A stretch of DNA of 64,000 bases from Saprospiraceae bacterium (lineage in GTDB: Bacteria; Bacteroidota; Bacteroidia; Chitinophagales; Saprospiraceae): NCBI GenBank assembly GCA_016717655.1, contig JADKFC010000018.1:1-64000 (forward strand), read 5' to 3'. The position numbers and the translations under genes are program-made. Position 1 is the stretch's first letter, and each line of letters begins with the position of its first letter. A model generated the notes under the pieces. It did no database searches, was not told the origin of the DNA, and worked only from the letters and a program-made list of their open reading frames with translations. Positions 47,188-56,414 of the stretch are shown piece after piece.

Positions 47188-47787
47188 TTGAAATCCTTTT
47201 TTTTCATCTTAAGCCTGGCATTCCTTTATTTTCAAGGGGCCTATGGTCAGAAAACTCCAAACAGTCAGGTACCGAGCAGCGCTCAAATCAATGCTGCCCC
47301 GGCTGATACCAGCAACCAAAAAGCTGCTAAACGAAATACATTTTCAACAATTTTCAGCGGAAAGCCTGGTAGAGCGGCGCTTTATTCTCTTTTGATACCT
47401 TCAGGAGGTCAGGTTTACAATAAAAAATGGTGGAAAGTTCCACTAGCCATTGGCATAGATGGGTATTTTGTCTATAACTTGTCAAACAAATACGCCGAAT
47501 TTCGAAAATACGATGCAATTGTGACGGATTATAATAATGGGATTAGCAATCCTGATGTACCTGAAAGTTCAGCCAGAAATTTTAGAGCACAAGCCAGAAC
47601 TAACCGAGAATATGCTTGGGTATATTTGATTGTTGGACATCTCGTCACGGTTTTTGATGCTTATGTTGATCGACATTTATTAGACTTTGATATCAGCCCT
47701 GACCTAACATTTGGCTCCAGTCCTGCCACCCTTATTACGCTAACGGTACCCCTTAGTTCAAAGCCAATCCGGCCCGCTCTTCCTTGA
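47188..47787 (+). CDS. DUF5683 membrane protein
   Basis: Exported or membrane protein of about 199 residues. The likely start is TTG at 47188, two bases after the parB stop, giving MKSFFFILSLAFLYFQGAYG, a clean signal peptide. ATG at 47134 or GTG at 47095 would add residues overlapping parB. The DUF5683 core has ALYSLLIPSGGQVYNKKWWK and YAWVYLIVGHLVTVFDAYVD, two membrane segments, and often follows parAB in Bacteroidota. The last 35 bases overlap the convergent hydroxylase gene. Confidence 0.82.
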   Translation: MKSFFFILSLAFLYFQGAYGQKTPNSQVPSSAQINAAPADTSNQKAAKRNTFSTIFSGKPGRAALYSLLIPSGGQVYNKKWWKVPLAIGIDGYFVYNLSNKYAEFRKYDAIVTDYNNGISNPDVPESSARNFRAQARTNREYAWVYLIVGHLVTVFDAYVDRHLLDFDISPDLTFGSSPATLITLTVPLSSKPIRPALP

Positions 47788-48994
47788 TTACTGCCAAGGA
47801 AATAACCAAGGATATCAACTGCCATAGGATGATGCCATAAATTGGCAGCTGAAACCAATTCCCGAATTTCAACCAGATGCCAAGAATGATAAAAAATTTA
47901 AAGGACTCTGCGATGAGTGAGGTCCAGTGTCCATCCATCAATGCATTAAAACTATAGATGTTCACCAAGATAAAAATACCATAAACCAAAAGATAGGGAA
48001 AAGAAACATCGCCAATTTGGGAAAAAAAATGAAATAAAAGTAAAAGAGAAAAAAGCAGTTGAAACCACATCCAATATGACGACCAATGAGAGGTACTATG
48101 ATTGTATTTATTTAATTCAAAGGGATTTGTGACGGTAGATACAACATATGATTTGTTTACATCTTCGGGTCTCCAACCTGTAGGCATAAACCAAATTCTG
48201 CATTTGTCTTTCCAGCTTTTCGTCCGAATAGCATCTTTTAGTAAAAGCCAAAAATGCTGGAAATTTATTTCCAAGGCATTCCAGGTTGCTACGGGTCTTT
48301 TGACACCATAAATTGGGGGCTCTTGGGCAAGTTCTTCCTGAAAAGTGCCAAACCATTTATCCCATAAAATGAATACCTGTCCATAATTTTTGTCCAGGTA
48401 AATCTCATTGATGGCATGATGCACTCTGTGATGTGATGGCGTCACAATAACCGATTCCAGAATGCCCATTTTACCTATGAGCCTTGTATGATACCAAAAC
48501 TGTGCAAAAAGATGAAGGGGGGCTATTATATTAATTATTTTCGGGGGGACACCCAGGATTGCGGCAGGTAATAATAAAAATGTAAAAACAGCGAAGAGCG
48601 CAGAAAAATTCTGACGAAGTGCACAAGCCAGATTGTACTCTTCACTGCTATGGTGAATGATGTGCCTGTTCCAGAAAATATTAACTGTGTGCTCAAACCG
48701 ATGCGACCAATATCCGGCAAAATCAAGTGAAATGAAGGCTAAAATAGATATGAGTACCGAAGAAGAAATACTAAAAAGGGCCAAATTATTATACATCCAT
48801 TGATAGCTCACTATCACCACTATTAAACCCAAAATGTCTTTGACTACATTTGTAATTCCTGATGAAATACTGGTGATGGTGTCGTAGGGCCGATAAACCA
48901 CAATACCCTTTATTTTACTTGCTGTAAATTCTATGATCATCAGCAGAATAAAAAATGGGATGGCAAAGCTCAATACGAAAGCATATTCTTTCAT
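47753..48994 (-). CDS. Sterol desaturase/fatty-acid-hydroxylase family protein, alkylglycerol monooxygenase-like
   Basis: Polytopic di-iron membrane protein of 413 residues. The histidine boxes are HRFEH, HIIHHSSEEYNLACALRQ and TPSHHRVHHA. The second box with SSE-x-x-N and ALRQ is the pattern of alkylglycerol monooxygenase (TMEM195)-like proteins. At least seven hydrophobic segments are visible. The substrate is likely a lipid; whether ether lipids, fatty acids or sphingoid bases cannot be told. Confidence 0.85.
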   Translation of the reverse strand: MKEYAFVLSFAIPFFILLMIIEFTASKIKGIVVYRPYDTITSISSGITNVVKDILGLIVVIVSYQWMYNNLALFSISSSVLISILAFISLDFAGYWSHRFEHTVNIFWNRHIIHHSSEEYNLACALRQNFSALFAVFTFLLLPAAILGVPPKIINIIAPLHLFAQFWYHTRLIGKMGILESVIVTPSHHRVHHAINEIYLDKNYGQVFILWDKWFGTFQEELAQEPPIYGVKRPVATWNALEINFQHFWLLLKDAIRTKSWKDKCRIWFMPTGWRPEDVNKSYVVSTVTNPFELNKYNHSTSHWSSYWMWFQLLFSLLLLFHFFSQIGDVSFPYLLVYGIFILVNIYSFNALMDGHWTSLIAESFKFFIILGIWLKFGNWFQLPIYGIILWQLISLVISLAVIKEERAGLALN

Positions 48995-49098
48995 TTATTT
49001 TTTTATCAAAAATACCAATCTTGGGTTAATTTTGGAAAGAAAACAATAAAGGCGCTCTGACGTTATTCTATTTTCAAAGATTCACCACAAGATTGACA

Positions 49099-49649
49099 AT
49101 GAAAACACTTTTTTCTTTTATCCTACTACTTTCCTTGTTTTTGGCTTGCAAAAGCTCAAAACAGAACCAGGAAACAACAGCACTGCCATATCAGCCATTG
49201 CCGGGGGACAAAATTGCCAATAGAATGGGAGATTCTATTACTACAGTAGTTTTAAGTGAGGCTCAGTGGAAAGAAAAATTAACGCCTGAAGAGTTCAGGA
49301 TTCTGCGACAAAAAGGCACAGAGGCAGCTTTTACCGGCGATTTGTGGGATAATAAAAAAGATGGCTTATATACCTGCGCAGGCTGTGACCAGGTTATTTT
49401 TTCAAGCAATTCAAAATATGAATCAGGCACTGGGTGGCCCAGTTTTTCAGACCTGATGACGAAAACATGATAAAAAGAGACACGGACTATCACATTGGGT
49501 ATCCCAGAACCGAAGTACTATGTGCCCGATGTGGCGGACATTTGGGTCATGTCTTTGAAGATGGTCCCCCTCCTACCGGATTGATGTACTGCCTGAATTC
49601 TGCCGCACTAAATTTTATTGAAAGTAAACAGGTTAACAACAGCAAATAA
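49099..49649 (+). CDS. msrB: Peptide methionine-R-sulfoxide reductase MsrB lipoprotein, frameshifted
   Basis: Repairs methionine-R-sulfoxide in envelope proteins. The signal peptide ends in LFLAC (lipobox). The MsrB zinc site is CAGC and CARCGGH; substrate loops are SGTGWPSF and GHVFEDGPPPTG; the catalytic Cys is in YCLNSAALNF. The frame breaks at the five-T run 49443-49447; one more T gives GWPSFFRPDDE, as expected. Total about 184 residues. ATG at 49099 is preferred over TTG at 49093. Confidence 0.92.
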
Positions 49650-49684
49650 GCCTCTTGTATCGTTATCAAAGTAGCGTTTAAGAG

Positions 49685-50462
49685 ATGAATACAAAACACC
49701 CCTTTTTTCCTTTTGTTGCTTACCCTGTTTTCCTGCAAAAAGGATGATTTGCAGACAAACATTGTTAATATTAACGATGAAATTGAGGTTTTTCTAAGTC
49801 AAAAACCTAGTTCCAACACCATTGCCCCGGTTTTAGAAATTTCAACGGTTGATTCAATCTCATGTGCCAATACTGAGTTATGGGTTGAAAGTAATTTAGG
49901 TTCTCAGAATATCGAAATTGACATTTTAGGTCTGGTTTTAGACGGTAATTGTGTCATTGGTAATGTAAAACCGATGACACAAGTTGTACTCAATCCAGCC
50001 ATCGGTAATTATAATTTGACTTTTGATTTAAAAAACTCCATTAAGTCAAAGGGTAAAATTGAAATTACAAACGACTTGATTTGTTTGTCAATGAGTGAAG
50101 AAACCGGAGTAGTTGCAGGGCATCAATGTATTCAAAGACTTCACCCACATGCTGTTTGGGGCTATTTTCAATGTGCTTCTGAAAGTGATATGCTCCAATT
50201 CAATGCATCTTTAGCTGCTCTTCCATATGTTGGATTTCCGGGCAATGCTGGAAACTATGGCATTTTTAGCATGTCTGAAAACAGACAGGTGACACTTTCA
50301 AATTTTCAGTTTGACCTTCAACGTCTTCCAAAACTACGACAACTGTACTTTCAAATTGCAGATTTTGATAGGTTTCTTATTGATCTTGATCAAATCTTGA
50401 AAAATTTTAATGAATTTAAGTTGGAGTTATATTTTTGTAACGGAACCACCATAAAGCGCTAA
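49685..50462 (+). CDS. Orphan secreted lipoprotein, start frameshifted
   Basis: I do not recognise a family. The raw ORF starts internally, but ATG at 49685 with one base removed from the T6 run (49703-49708) gives MNTKHPFFLLLLTLFSC, a textbook lipoprotein signal. The mature part of about 240 residues has an Ig-like stretch with paired Cys (SISCANTEL, DGNCVIG, LICLSMS), then GHQCIQRLHPHAVWGYFQC and a polar C-terminus. It sits alone between msrB and a threonine aldolase on the plus strand. Confidence 0.7.
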
Positions 50463-50526
50463 CCAAAGCAGATGGTTTGTACAATAAAAGGTTGAGATTC
50501 ATTAATATTGCGCTAAATAAAGTGCA

Positions 50527-51540
50527 ATGCAGACCATCAATCTAATAAGTGATACCATAACCAAGCCGAGCCCTGCCATGCTCGATTACATGCACAATGC
50601 CGAAGTGGGCGATGATGTGTTTTGCGATGACCCTACAGTTAATGCGCTTCAACAAAAAGTAGCGGAAATGTTTGGCAAAGAAGGTGCTCTCTTTTGTCCT
50701 TCAGGCACCATGACCAATCAAATAGCAATCAAACTCCATACCTCTCCTCTCGAAGAAGTAATCTGTGATCACAATTCTCATATTTATCAGTACGAGGTGG
50801 GTGGTTATGCCTTTCACAGTGGTGTGGCTGTTTTTCCTGTAGTTGGGCAATATGGAAAAATCTCTGTTCAAGACATTGAAGATGCTATTCGTCCGGAAAC
50901 AGACTGGTTCCCTAAGTCAAGTCTGGTGGTCCTCGAGAATTCCACGAATAAGGGAGGAGGCAACTATTACACCCTTGATGAACTCAGACCCATCCGAAAT
51001 TATACCAAAGAAAAGAATTTAAAACTGCATTTGGATGGCGCCCGGCTTTTTAATGTGCTGGTTGAAACAGGCGAAACAACCCTGGAAGTAGGAAGCCAGT
51101 TTGACAGTATTTCAATCTGCCTTTCAAAAGGAGTGGGTACTGGGAGTGTTTTGACTGGTGATCGTTCATTTATTGCAAGAGCACGAAAGGTAAGGAAAGT
51201 TATGGGGGGTGGCATGCGACAGGCCGGCTATCTGGCGGCAGCAGGGATCTATGCCCTTGATCATCATGTAAATGACCTGGCCCGAGACAATGCCAATGCT
51301 AAAGCTATTTCTGAGGTTCTTGCTCGATTGGAGGCAGTCGACTTCCTGCTTCCTGTTAAAACCAATATTATTATCTTTTTCTTAAAAGATCCTCATACTG
51401 CTGAATCTTTCCTATATAAATTAAAAGAGAAAAATATAATCGCTTCTCCCTTTGATAAAATGGCCATCAGGTTTGTATTTCACAGAGACATTACGGATGG
51501 CATGATGGAAGAGTTGTTTGACAGAATCAAATCATTGTAA
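50527..51540 (+). CDS. ltaE: L-threonine aldolase, low specificity (GntG type)
   Basis: PLP enzyme of 337 residues cleaving threonine or allo-threonine to glycine and acetaldehyde. It starts NLISDTITKPSPAML; VGDDVFCDDPTVNALQ and the PLP lysine in SICLSKGVGTGSVLTG are typical. Also HLDGARLFNV. This gives a second threonine-to-glycine route beside tdh-kbl. Its stop overlaps the convergent DUF3810 gene by 9 bases. Confidence 0.93.
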   Translation: MQTINLISDTITKPSPAMLDYMHNAEVGDDVFCDDPTVNALQQKVAEMFGKEGALFCPSGTMTNQIAIKLHTSPLEEVICDHNSHIYQYEVGGYAFHSGVAVFPVVGQYGKISVQDIEDAIRPETDWFPKSSLVVLENSTNKGGGNYYTLDELRPIRNYTKEKNLKLHLDGARLFNVLVETGETTLEVGSQFDSISICLSKGVGTGSVLTGDRSFIARARKVRKVMGGGMRQAGYLAAAGIYALDHHVNDLARDNANAKAISEVLARLEAVDFLLPVKTNIIIFFLKDPHTAESFLYKLKEKNIIASPFDKMAIRFVFHRDITDGMMEELFDRIKSL

Positions 51541-52629
51541 TGAACTGTCCATACCCCACTTTGATTTAATATTTTTGTCCAGGCTGCTCATTTGCCAAGC
51601 CCTGATCAAGTGGATGATTTTATCATAGTTCTTGAGCCCATCTGTCAGTCCGTTGGCTTTTAGATAAGAATCATAAATAATATCTCTGATCATAGGCATG
51701 ATTTCAGGATATTGATCAAGCGCTTCATATAGTACAAATAAGTCTTTTCTGATGGGGATCGGACGTAAAAAGGCCATCTGATAATAAGAATATTTTGCTG
51801 ATTTTTTGAGGTCGGATGCCAAATAACGCCAATAGGTAAGCAGACCGGCATATTGAATAAAAGGTTCTTCAGAACGCAAACAGGAAATCATCGCTACAAA
51901 ATTACAATCAGCCTCACCAGTTATGCCATAGCCGTGGGAGAGCTCATGAGCCATTACAAAAGGGGAATGAAAATGCGCAAGGCCTGGGTCATAATGTCCT
52001 TCCATAGAAAAAGGTAAATAAATACCGGCAGTAGAAAATATCAACAAAGAACCAGCAGGATACAGTGGCCGTACCCTTACCTTTTTATTTGACCTGATGC
52101 CCCAATTGTTGAGGGTGGCAGCCACCTCCTTTTGTAGCAAAAATTCCAGATTTGAAGGCATTTTTTCAATTGGAATTGCTCTTGAATCATCCTTCCAGAA
52201 TTTCTGCCTAACATGCAGTAATTGGGTTTCTGTCCATTGAAGTTGCTTACGTAAATAAAGTGTATCAATAGGAATATCCGACATATTCAGTTTTATCTGA
52301 AGAGGTTTACTTTTGTAGAGTAAGCCCCATGAGCTATAAAACCAGATAAAAACAATCATTACTACCGTAATGGTAAAACTCAGTTTAAGCAACAAAGTCT
52401 TACCACGATTTATCACCCATTTGTAATATCGAAACACCAACCAAATAAAAATGGGAATGACCAAATAAATTACTGCGAATGGCAGGTGATAAAATGTAAT
52501 TTCATAAATCCTTCTCAAAGGTTGGAAAATCCAGGGATGATAAATGTGTTCTAACCAGTTATCATTTATGGATTTTATCAGGACAACCACTCCCAAAAAT
52601 AAAATCCAGACCGGAAACAACCTTTTCAT
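51532..52629 (-). CDS. DUF3810 membrane protein with zinc-protease-like motif
   Basis: Protein of 365 residues with three N-terminal membrane helices (to about 115) and a large extracytoplasmic or cytoplasmic C-terminal domain. FVMAHELSHGYGITGEADCN contains an H-E-x-x-H motif followed by a downstream Glu, as in gluzincin metalloproteases. DUF3810 proteins are widespread in Bacteroidota and uncharacterised; peptidase activity is plausible but unproven. It is 10 bases downstream of the next gene on the same strand. Confidence 0.85.
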   Translation of the reverse strand: MKRLFPVWILFLGVVVLIKSINDNWLEHIYHPWIFQPLRRIYEITFYHLPFAVIYLVIPIFIWLVFRYYKWVINRGKTLLLKLSFTITVVMIVFIWFYSSWGLLYKSKPLQIKLNMSDIPIDTLYLRKQLQWTETQLLHVRQKFWKDDSRAIPIEKMPSNLEFLLQKEVAATLNNWGIRSNKKVRVRPLYPAGSLLIFSTAGIYLPFSMEGHYDPGLAHFHSPFVMAHELSHGYGITGEADCNFVAMISCLRSEEPFIQYAGLLTYWRYLASDLKKSAKYSYYQMAFLRPIPIRKDLFVLYEALDQYPEIMPMIRDIIYDSYLKANGLTDGLKNYDKIIHLIRAWQMSSLDKNIKSKWGMDSSLQ

Positions 52630-52639
52630 AACAATCTAC

Positions 52640-53203
52640 TTAATTAGACTCTATTTGCAAGGAATCCAAAAAATGATCGATGTTGTTGTGAAGGCTTTTT
52701 TCGATGCTGGTAAAAGCAAAACAATAAATCAACGTGTCTTTGTCTAAGTACATCTTTCCTTTTACAGTTTGTTTGCTAAGACTATCTTCCAGTCTAAAAA
52801 TCCGGGAGGCATGGTTATCTATATCACTTTGGTAGGTAACCTTACATTTTAAAGTTTCTGCCAATACCAGCAATGATTCATCAAGACTTTTATGGATGAG
52901 TTCCATACTATCTTGATGATAAGTTCCTTCAGGATATTCAACTAATTGCAAAGAATAAAAAAATACAGGATCATCGGTTTCAGGCTTAAAAGTTACAGAT
53001 AAAATACCTTGCTCACCAAGTGTAGTACTGATCAGTTTTTGTTTTACCTCCGGCTTTCCCGGAAATTGGATAGAATAAGGATAATCAGCCAACTTAACGC
53101 GCTCCCATTCTTGAGCGAGTAAGGTTATTCCCTGAGCCATAAAAAAAAGAACGTACATAAAGACGATGGTAAGCCTTAAATAACTATTATTGCACGTCTT
53201 CAT
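52640..53203 (-). CDS. Secreted protein of unknown function (PsbP/DUF1795-like texture)
   Basis: Protein of 187 residues with an N-terminal signal (VFMYVLFFMAQGITLLAQ). The mature part begins EWERVKLADYPYSIQFPGKP, a pattern seen in small PsbP-like and DUF1795-like periplasmic proteins, then has alternating strands and a final helix HNNIDHFLDSLQI. I cannot name the family. It precedes the DUF3810 gene in a two-gene unit. Confidence 0.65.
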   Translation of the reverse strand: MKTCNNSYLRLTIVFMYVLFFMAQGITLLAQEWERVKLADYPYSIQFPGKPEVKQKLISTTLGEQGILSVTFKPETDDPVFFYSLQLVEYPEGTYHQDSMELIHKSLDESLLVLAETLKCKVTYQSDIDNHASRIFRLEDSLSKQTVKGKMYLDKDTLIYCFAFTSIEKSLHNNIDHFLDSLQIESN

Positions 53204-53267
53204 GATTTAATTTTATTTTATTGTCTACAATTCTTAAGGCTGCTTTGCCTTGCATTTAAAATCTTGA

Positions 53268-54464
53268 ATGAAAATAGTAAAACAAAAACGGTTGAGAACA
53301 ATGTTGTTAAAACAAACTGTGTTGTTTATTATAACTTTAACAATTTCGGGCCTGATTTCCTGTAAAAACGAGGCAAGTAGTGTCACCAAGGCAAATTCTG
53401 CGGTTGAGGCAGCATGGTTAGAAGATTATGAGAAATCTCCCTTTGTATGGGGATTCGTGGATCCAACGGGTCACTTTGTTATTCTTCCCAAGTACGATGA
53501 GCTCAGAGATTTTTCAGAGGGCCTCGCTGCCTGCAATTATGGAGGAAAATGGGGTTTTTTAGATACATCAGGGAGGGATGTGATTGCTCAACAATATCTT
53601 ACCTGTGCTGATTTTTCCAGTGGTAGAGCCTTGGTACAAGATTTTAACCAGCACTATTATTACATAGATAAAACCGGTCAAAAATTATTTCCCTGCCCCG
53701 GAATAGAGTGTAGCAACTTTTGCCAGGGTTTTGCTTTCTACTCTTCAAAAGATATGTGGGGAGTTTTAGATGGTAGGGGTAAGACTTTGATCGAGCCTCA
53801 ATTTATGGACATCAGGCATGGCTACGAAGGCCAGTTTATTGTTAAATTGGGCCAATACTATGGGCTTATAGATACCCATCAGCAATGGATAATTAATGCT
53901 AAGTTTGATGACATTAAAGTGGCCAATGATGATAAGTACATCGTAAAATCTGGAAAGGAGGCGAAGCTGGTAGATAAAACTGGAAAGATGTGGTTAAAGA
54001 ATATTTCACATAGTAGTGTCTTTTTGGATGACTTTTGCATCGTTCAAAACAAAAAAGGATTTCATATTATAACCAGCGAGGGAGAAGAAAAATATACAAC
54101 AACCAATAAACTCACTCCTTTGGGGGCCCAAAGATTTGCTGAATGGGAAGGCTCAAAAGCCTTTATTATCAATTCTGAAGGCCGAAGACAGACTAAAATG
54201 TCATATGACGGATTTCTAATGTTTTCTGAAGGTCGTGTTGGCGCACTTAGGGGAGACTATTGGACCTATGTGTCGTTGGATGGGAAAGAAATCCTTGAAC
54301 CCATTCTTCCTTTGGCTTGGGATTGTAAAGAAGGACGAATCCGATACGTAACTCAGAATGGTTATGGTTTTATGGATGCTGATGGTAGGCCAATTATTGA
54401 AGCCCAATACCCGGAGGCCAGAGACTTTAGCGGCAGCTTGGCAAGAATGGCGATATTTCGTTAG
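53268..54464 (+). CDS. WG-repeat lipoprotein
   Basis: Secreted protein of 398 residues. A signal region ends near GLISC, a probable lipobox. The body consists of WG-type repeats, such as WGFVDPTGHFVILPKYDELR, KWGFLDTSGRDVIAQQY, WGVLDGRGKTLIEPQF and YGFMDADGRPIIEAQY, about seven to eight in all, giving a beta-propeller-like or solenoid surface. Role unknown; it precedes an ECF sigma factor gene by 50 bases on the same strand. Confidence 0.85.
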   Translation: MKIVKQKRLRTMLLKQTVLFIITLTISGLISCKNEASSVTKANSAVEAAWLEDYEKSPFVWGFVDPTGHFVILPKYDELRDFSEGLAACNYGGKWGFLDTSGRDVIAQQYLTCADFSSGRALVQDFNQHYYYIDKTGQKLFPCPGIECSNFCQGFAFYSSKDMWGVLDGRGKTLIEPQFMDIRHGYEGQFIVKLGQYYGLIDTHQQWIINAKFDDIKVANDDKYIVKSGKEAKLVDKTGKMWLKNISHSSVFLDDFCIVQNKKGFHIITSEGEEKYTTTNKLTPLGAQRFAEWEGSKAFIINSEGRRQTKMSYDGFLMFSEGRVGALRGDYWTYVSLDGKEILEPILPLAWDCKEGRIRYVTQNGYGFMDADGRPIIEAQYPEARDFSGSLARMAIFR

Positions 54465-54473
54465 CAAAAAAAT

Positions 54474-54481
54474 TAAATTTG
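54474..54481 (+). promoter_or_regulatory. Candidate -7 box for the ECF sigma factor gene
   Basis: TAAATTTG fits TAnnTTTG, 34 bases before ATG at 54515. An inverted repeat CGGTAG / CTACCG (54486-54504) lies directly downstream in the leader. Confidence 0.4.
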
Positions 54482-54514
54482 TAACCGGTAGCTCAAATCT
54501 ACCGTATTGATCAC

Positions 54515-55054
54515 ATGATGTCGGAATCGGAAATCATCGCAGGCCTTCTAACGGGGGACTCGAGGGCTACCACCAGTTTTGTGGATGCCTATTCCGCCTA
54601 TATTTACAATGTAACGCATCGCATTCTCCAAAGAAGCCAGGAATCTGAGGAAGCGACCCAGGATACTTGTATTAAAATTATCAACAAAATAGGAGACTAC
54701 AACAGGACTTCACCTTTTAAGGCATGGATATTTACAGTTGCTTACCGGACAGCTATAGATTATAAGAGGAAGCAAAAGCGGAATAGCGATGAGAGTGTTT
54801 TGATGTACCAGGCAAGCGGCATGAAATCAGATGGTGATCTAGAGCAAAAAGAGGCTACACAGAAAATACATCAACTGCTCGCGCACTTATCAGAAGAAGA
54901 TGGGACATTGGTGCAATTGTATTATCTCAATGAACTGAGTATTAAAGAAATAGTAGATGCAACCGGTTTTTCAGAAAGTAATATAAAGATTAAATTATTC
55001 AGGGCCAGAAAAGAAATGGCCAAACATCTTGACAAATATTTTGATGTCACTTAA
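54515..55054 (+). CDS. ECF-type RNA polymerase sigma factor
   Basis: Sigma-70 family protein of 179 residues. Region 2 has AYIYNVTHRILQRSQESEEA and TFVAYRT-like helix with FKAWIFTVAYRTAIDYKRKQ; region 4 has LVQLYYLNELSIKEIVDATG and a recognition helix SESNIKIKLFRARKEM. A second ATG at 54518 is equally possible. The next gene, 10 bases downstream, looks like its anti-sigma partner. Confidence 0.9.
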   Translation: MMSESEIIAGLLTGDSRATTSFVDAYSAYIYNVTHRILQRSQESEEATQDTCIKIINKIGDYNRTSPFKAWIFTVAYRTAIDYKRKQKRNSDESVLMYQASGMKSDGDLEQKEATQKIHQLLAHLSEEDGTLVQLYYLNELSIKEIVDATGFSESNIKIKLFRARKEMAKHLDKYFDVT

Positions 55055-55064
55055 ATTTGTAGTC

Positions 55065-55502
55065 ATGGAAGAATTAATGATAAAATACCTGGAGGGTAAG
55101 TGTTCTGCAGATGAAATCGCAACATTGCGCAATGACACAGAGATTTGGGCTGAATTGCAATCGATCGCAGCAGTTGATACCCTCTTCATGAAACAGTCCA
55201 TGCTGGAGTTGAATCCTAAATTTAAAGAAAAACTCAAAACGGCTTTAATTCAGGTCAAAAATGAGTCTACGTCATCTTGGAAAGACTTTATTTTGCCCGG
55301 TTTTTTTGCTGTATTTTCTATCATCTATGCCTTTTTCAGCAAAGAATCGACTTCTGAAGGTACTTGGATTGAAATGCCGGAAGTTGCCTCCTACCCGGTG
55401 GTAACCCTTGTTTGTGCCTGCATCCTTGGTTTTGTATTGTTGGACCAAATCTTACAAAAAAGATCTGGCAGACATGCTCATTTTCTTATCATTCCAATGT
55501 AG
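55065..55502 (+). CDS. Putative anti-sigma factor, membrane protein
   Basis: Protein of 145 residues. The N-terminus MIKYLEGKCSADEIATLRND resembles the short zinc-less anti-sigma domain seen in Bacteroidota FecR-like regulators. Two hydrophobic segments follow (DFILPGFFAVFSIIYAFF and YPVVTLVCACILGFVLL). ATG at 55065 is preferred over an upstream TTG that would overlap the sigma gene. Function is inferred from position and topology. It is convergent with yebC. Confidence 0.7.
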   Translation: MEELMIKYLEGKCSADEIATLRNDTEIWAELQSIAAVDTLFMKQSMLELNPKFKEKLKTALIQVKNESTSSWKDFILPGFFAVFSIIYAFFSKESTSEGTWIEMPEVASYPVVTLVCACILGFVLLDQILQKRSGRHAHFLIIPM

Positions 55503-55504
55503 GA

Positions 55505-56215
55505 TCAGGCCATGTTGGTGTAAACATGCTGAACATCGTCATCATCTTCCAGTTTGTCCAATAATTTTTGAATATCAACCATTTGTTCTTCGGTAAACTC
55601 AATTGGGGAAGTAGGTATCCTTTCTAATTGGGCGGAAGTCACATTTATTCCTTTTTCTTCAAAAGCTTTGACTAAAGACCCAAAGTGAGTGTAGTCGCCA
55701 TAGGCATACACTGAATTACCATCAAATTCAAATTCCTGCAGACCGCGGTCAATCAACTCAAATTCGAGTTCTTCCATGTCTATGTTGCCCGGTTTCTCAA
55801 ATTCGATCACTGTTTTTCTGTCAAATAAGAACTCAAGTGAGCCGGATGGTACAACCTGGCCATTGGATTTATTAAAGTAAGATTTCACATTGGCAACTGT
55901 TCTGGTGGTATTATCAGTGGCACATTCAACAAAAACCAGAACACCATGGGGCCCCTTGCCCTCATAGCTCACTTCCACAAAATCGGCCCCGTCTTTGCCA
56001 TCTGCCCGTTTAATAGCTGCCTCCACATTATCTTTGGGCATATTATTGGCCTTGGCAAGCGCAATCGCTAGCCTGAGCTTGGAGTTCATATCAGGATCGG
56101 TTCCTCCTTCTTTCGCAGCCAATGTAATGGTTCTGCTGATTTTTGGAAAAACCCTTGACATATTAGCCCATCTTTTCTCTTTTGCGGCCCTGCGGTATTC
56201 AAATGCCCTTCCCAT
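55505..56215 (-). CDS. yebC: YebC/PmpR-family protein
   Basis: Protein of 236 residues. It begins GRAFEYRRAAKEKRWANMS and has ISRTITLAAKEGGTDPDMNS and NMPKDNVEAAIKRADGK, the conserved YebC core, then ECATDNTTRTVANVKSYF. YebC proteins act as DNA-binding regulators or, as shown more recently, as translation factors at polyproline stretches. The usual length is about 240 residues. Confidence 0.94.
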   Translation of the reverse strand: MGRAFEYRRAAKEKRWANMSRVFPKISRTITLAAKEGGTDPDMNSKLRLAIALAKANNMPKDNVEAAIKRADGKDGADFVEVSYEGKGPHGVLVFVECATDNTTRTVANVKSYFNKSNGQVVPSGSLEFLFDRKTVIEFEKPGNIDMEELEFELIDRGLQEFEFDGNSVYAYGDYTHFGSLVKAFEEKGINVTSAQLERIPTSPIEFTEEQMVDIQKLLDKLEDDDDVQHVYTNMA

Positions 56216-56237
56216 GTTTCTTTTTTATTTGAGACTG

Positions 56238-56267
56238 CAAAAATATAATCTCTACAACAAATTCAAA
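56238..56267 (-). promoter_or_regulatory. Candidate promoter for yebC
   Basis: Minus-strand TTTG (56267-56264), 18-base spacer, TATTTTTG (56245-56238), 23 bases before the yebC ATG. Confidence 0.55.
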
Positions 56268-56414
56268 ATAAGAATGCCAAAAATATGAATCTGGTTATCA
56301 GCAAGATAGCACATTTATCAGACAAATTATATTTTTCACCAAAATTTAAGTAACTGAAACAACAATTTTCCAAATTGTACGTTACACAGTTATTTACCCG
56401 AAAAATTTTATGCT

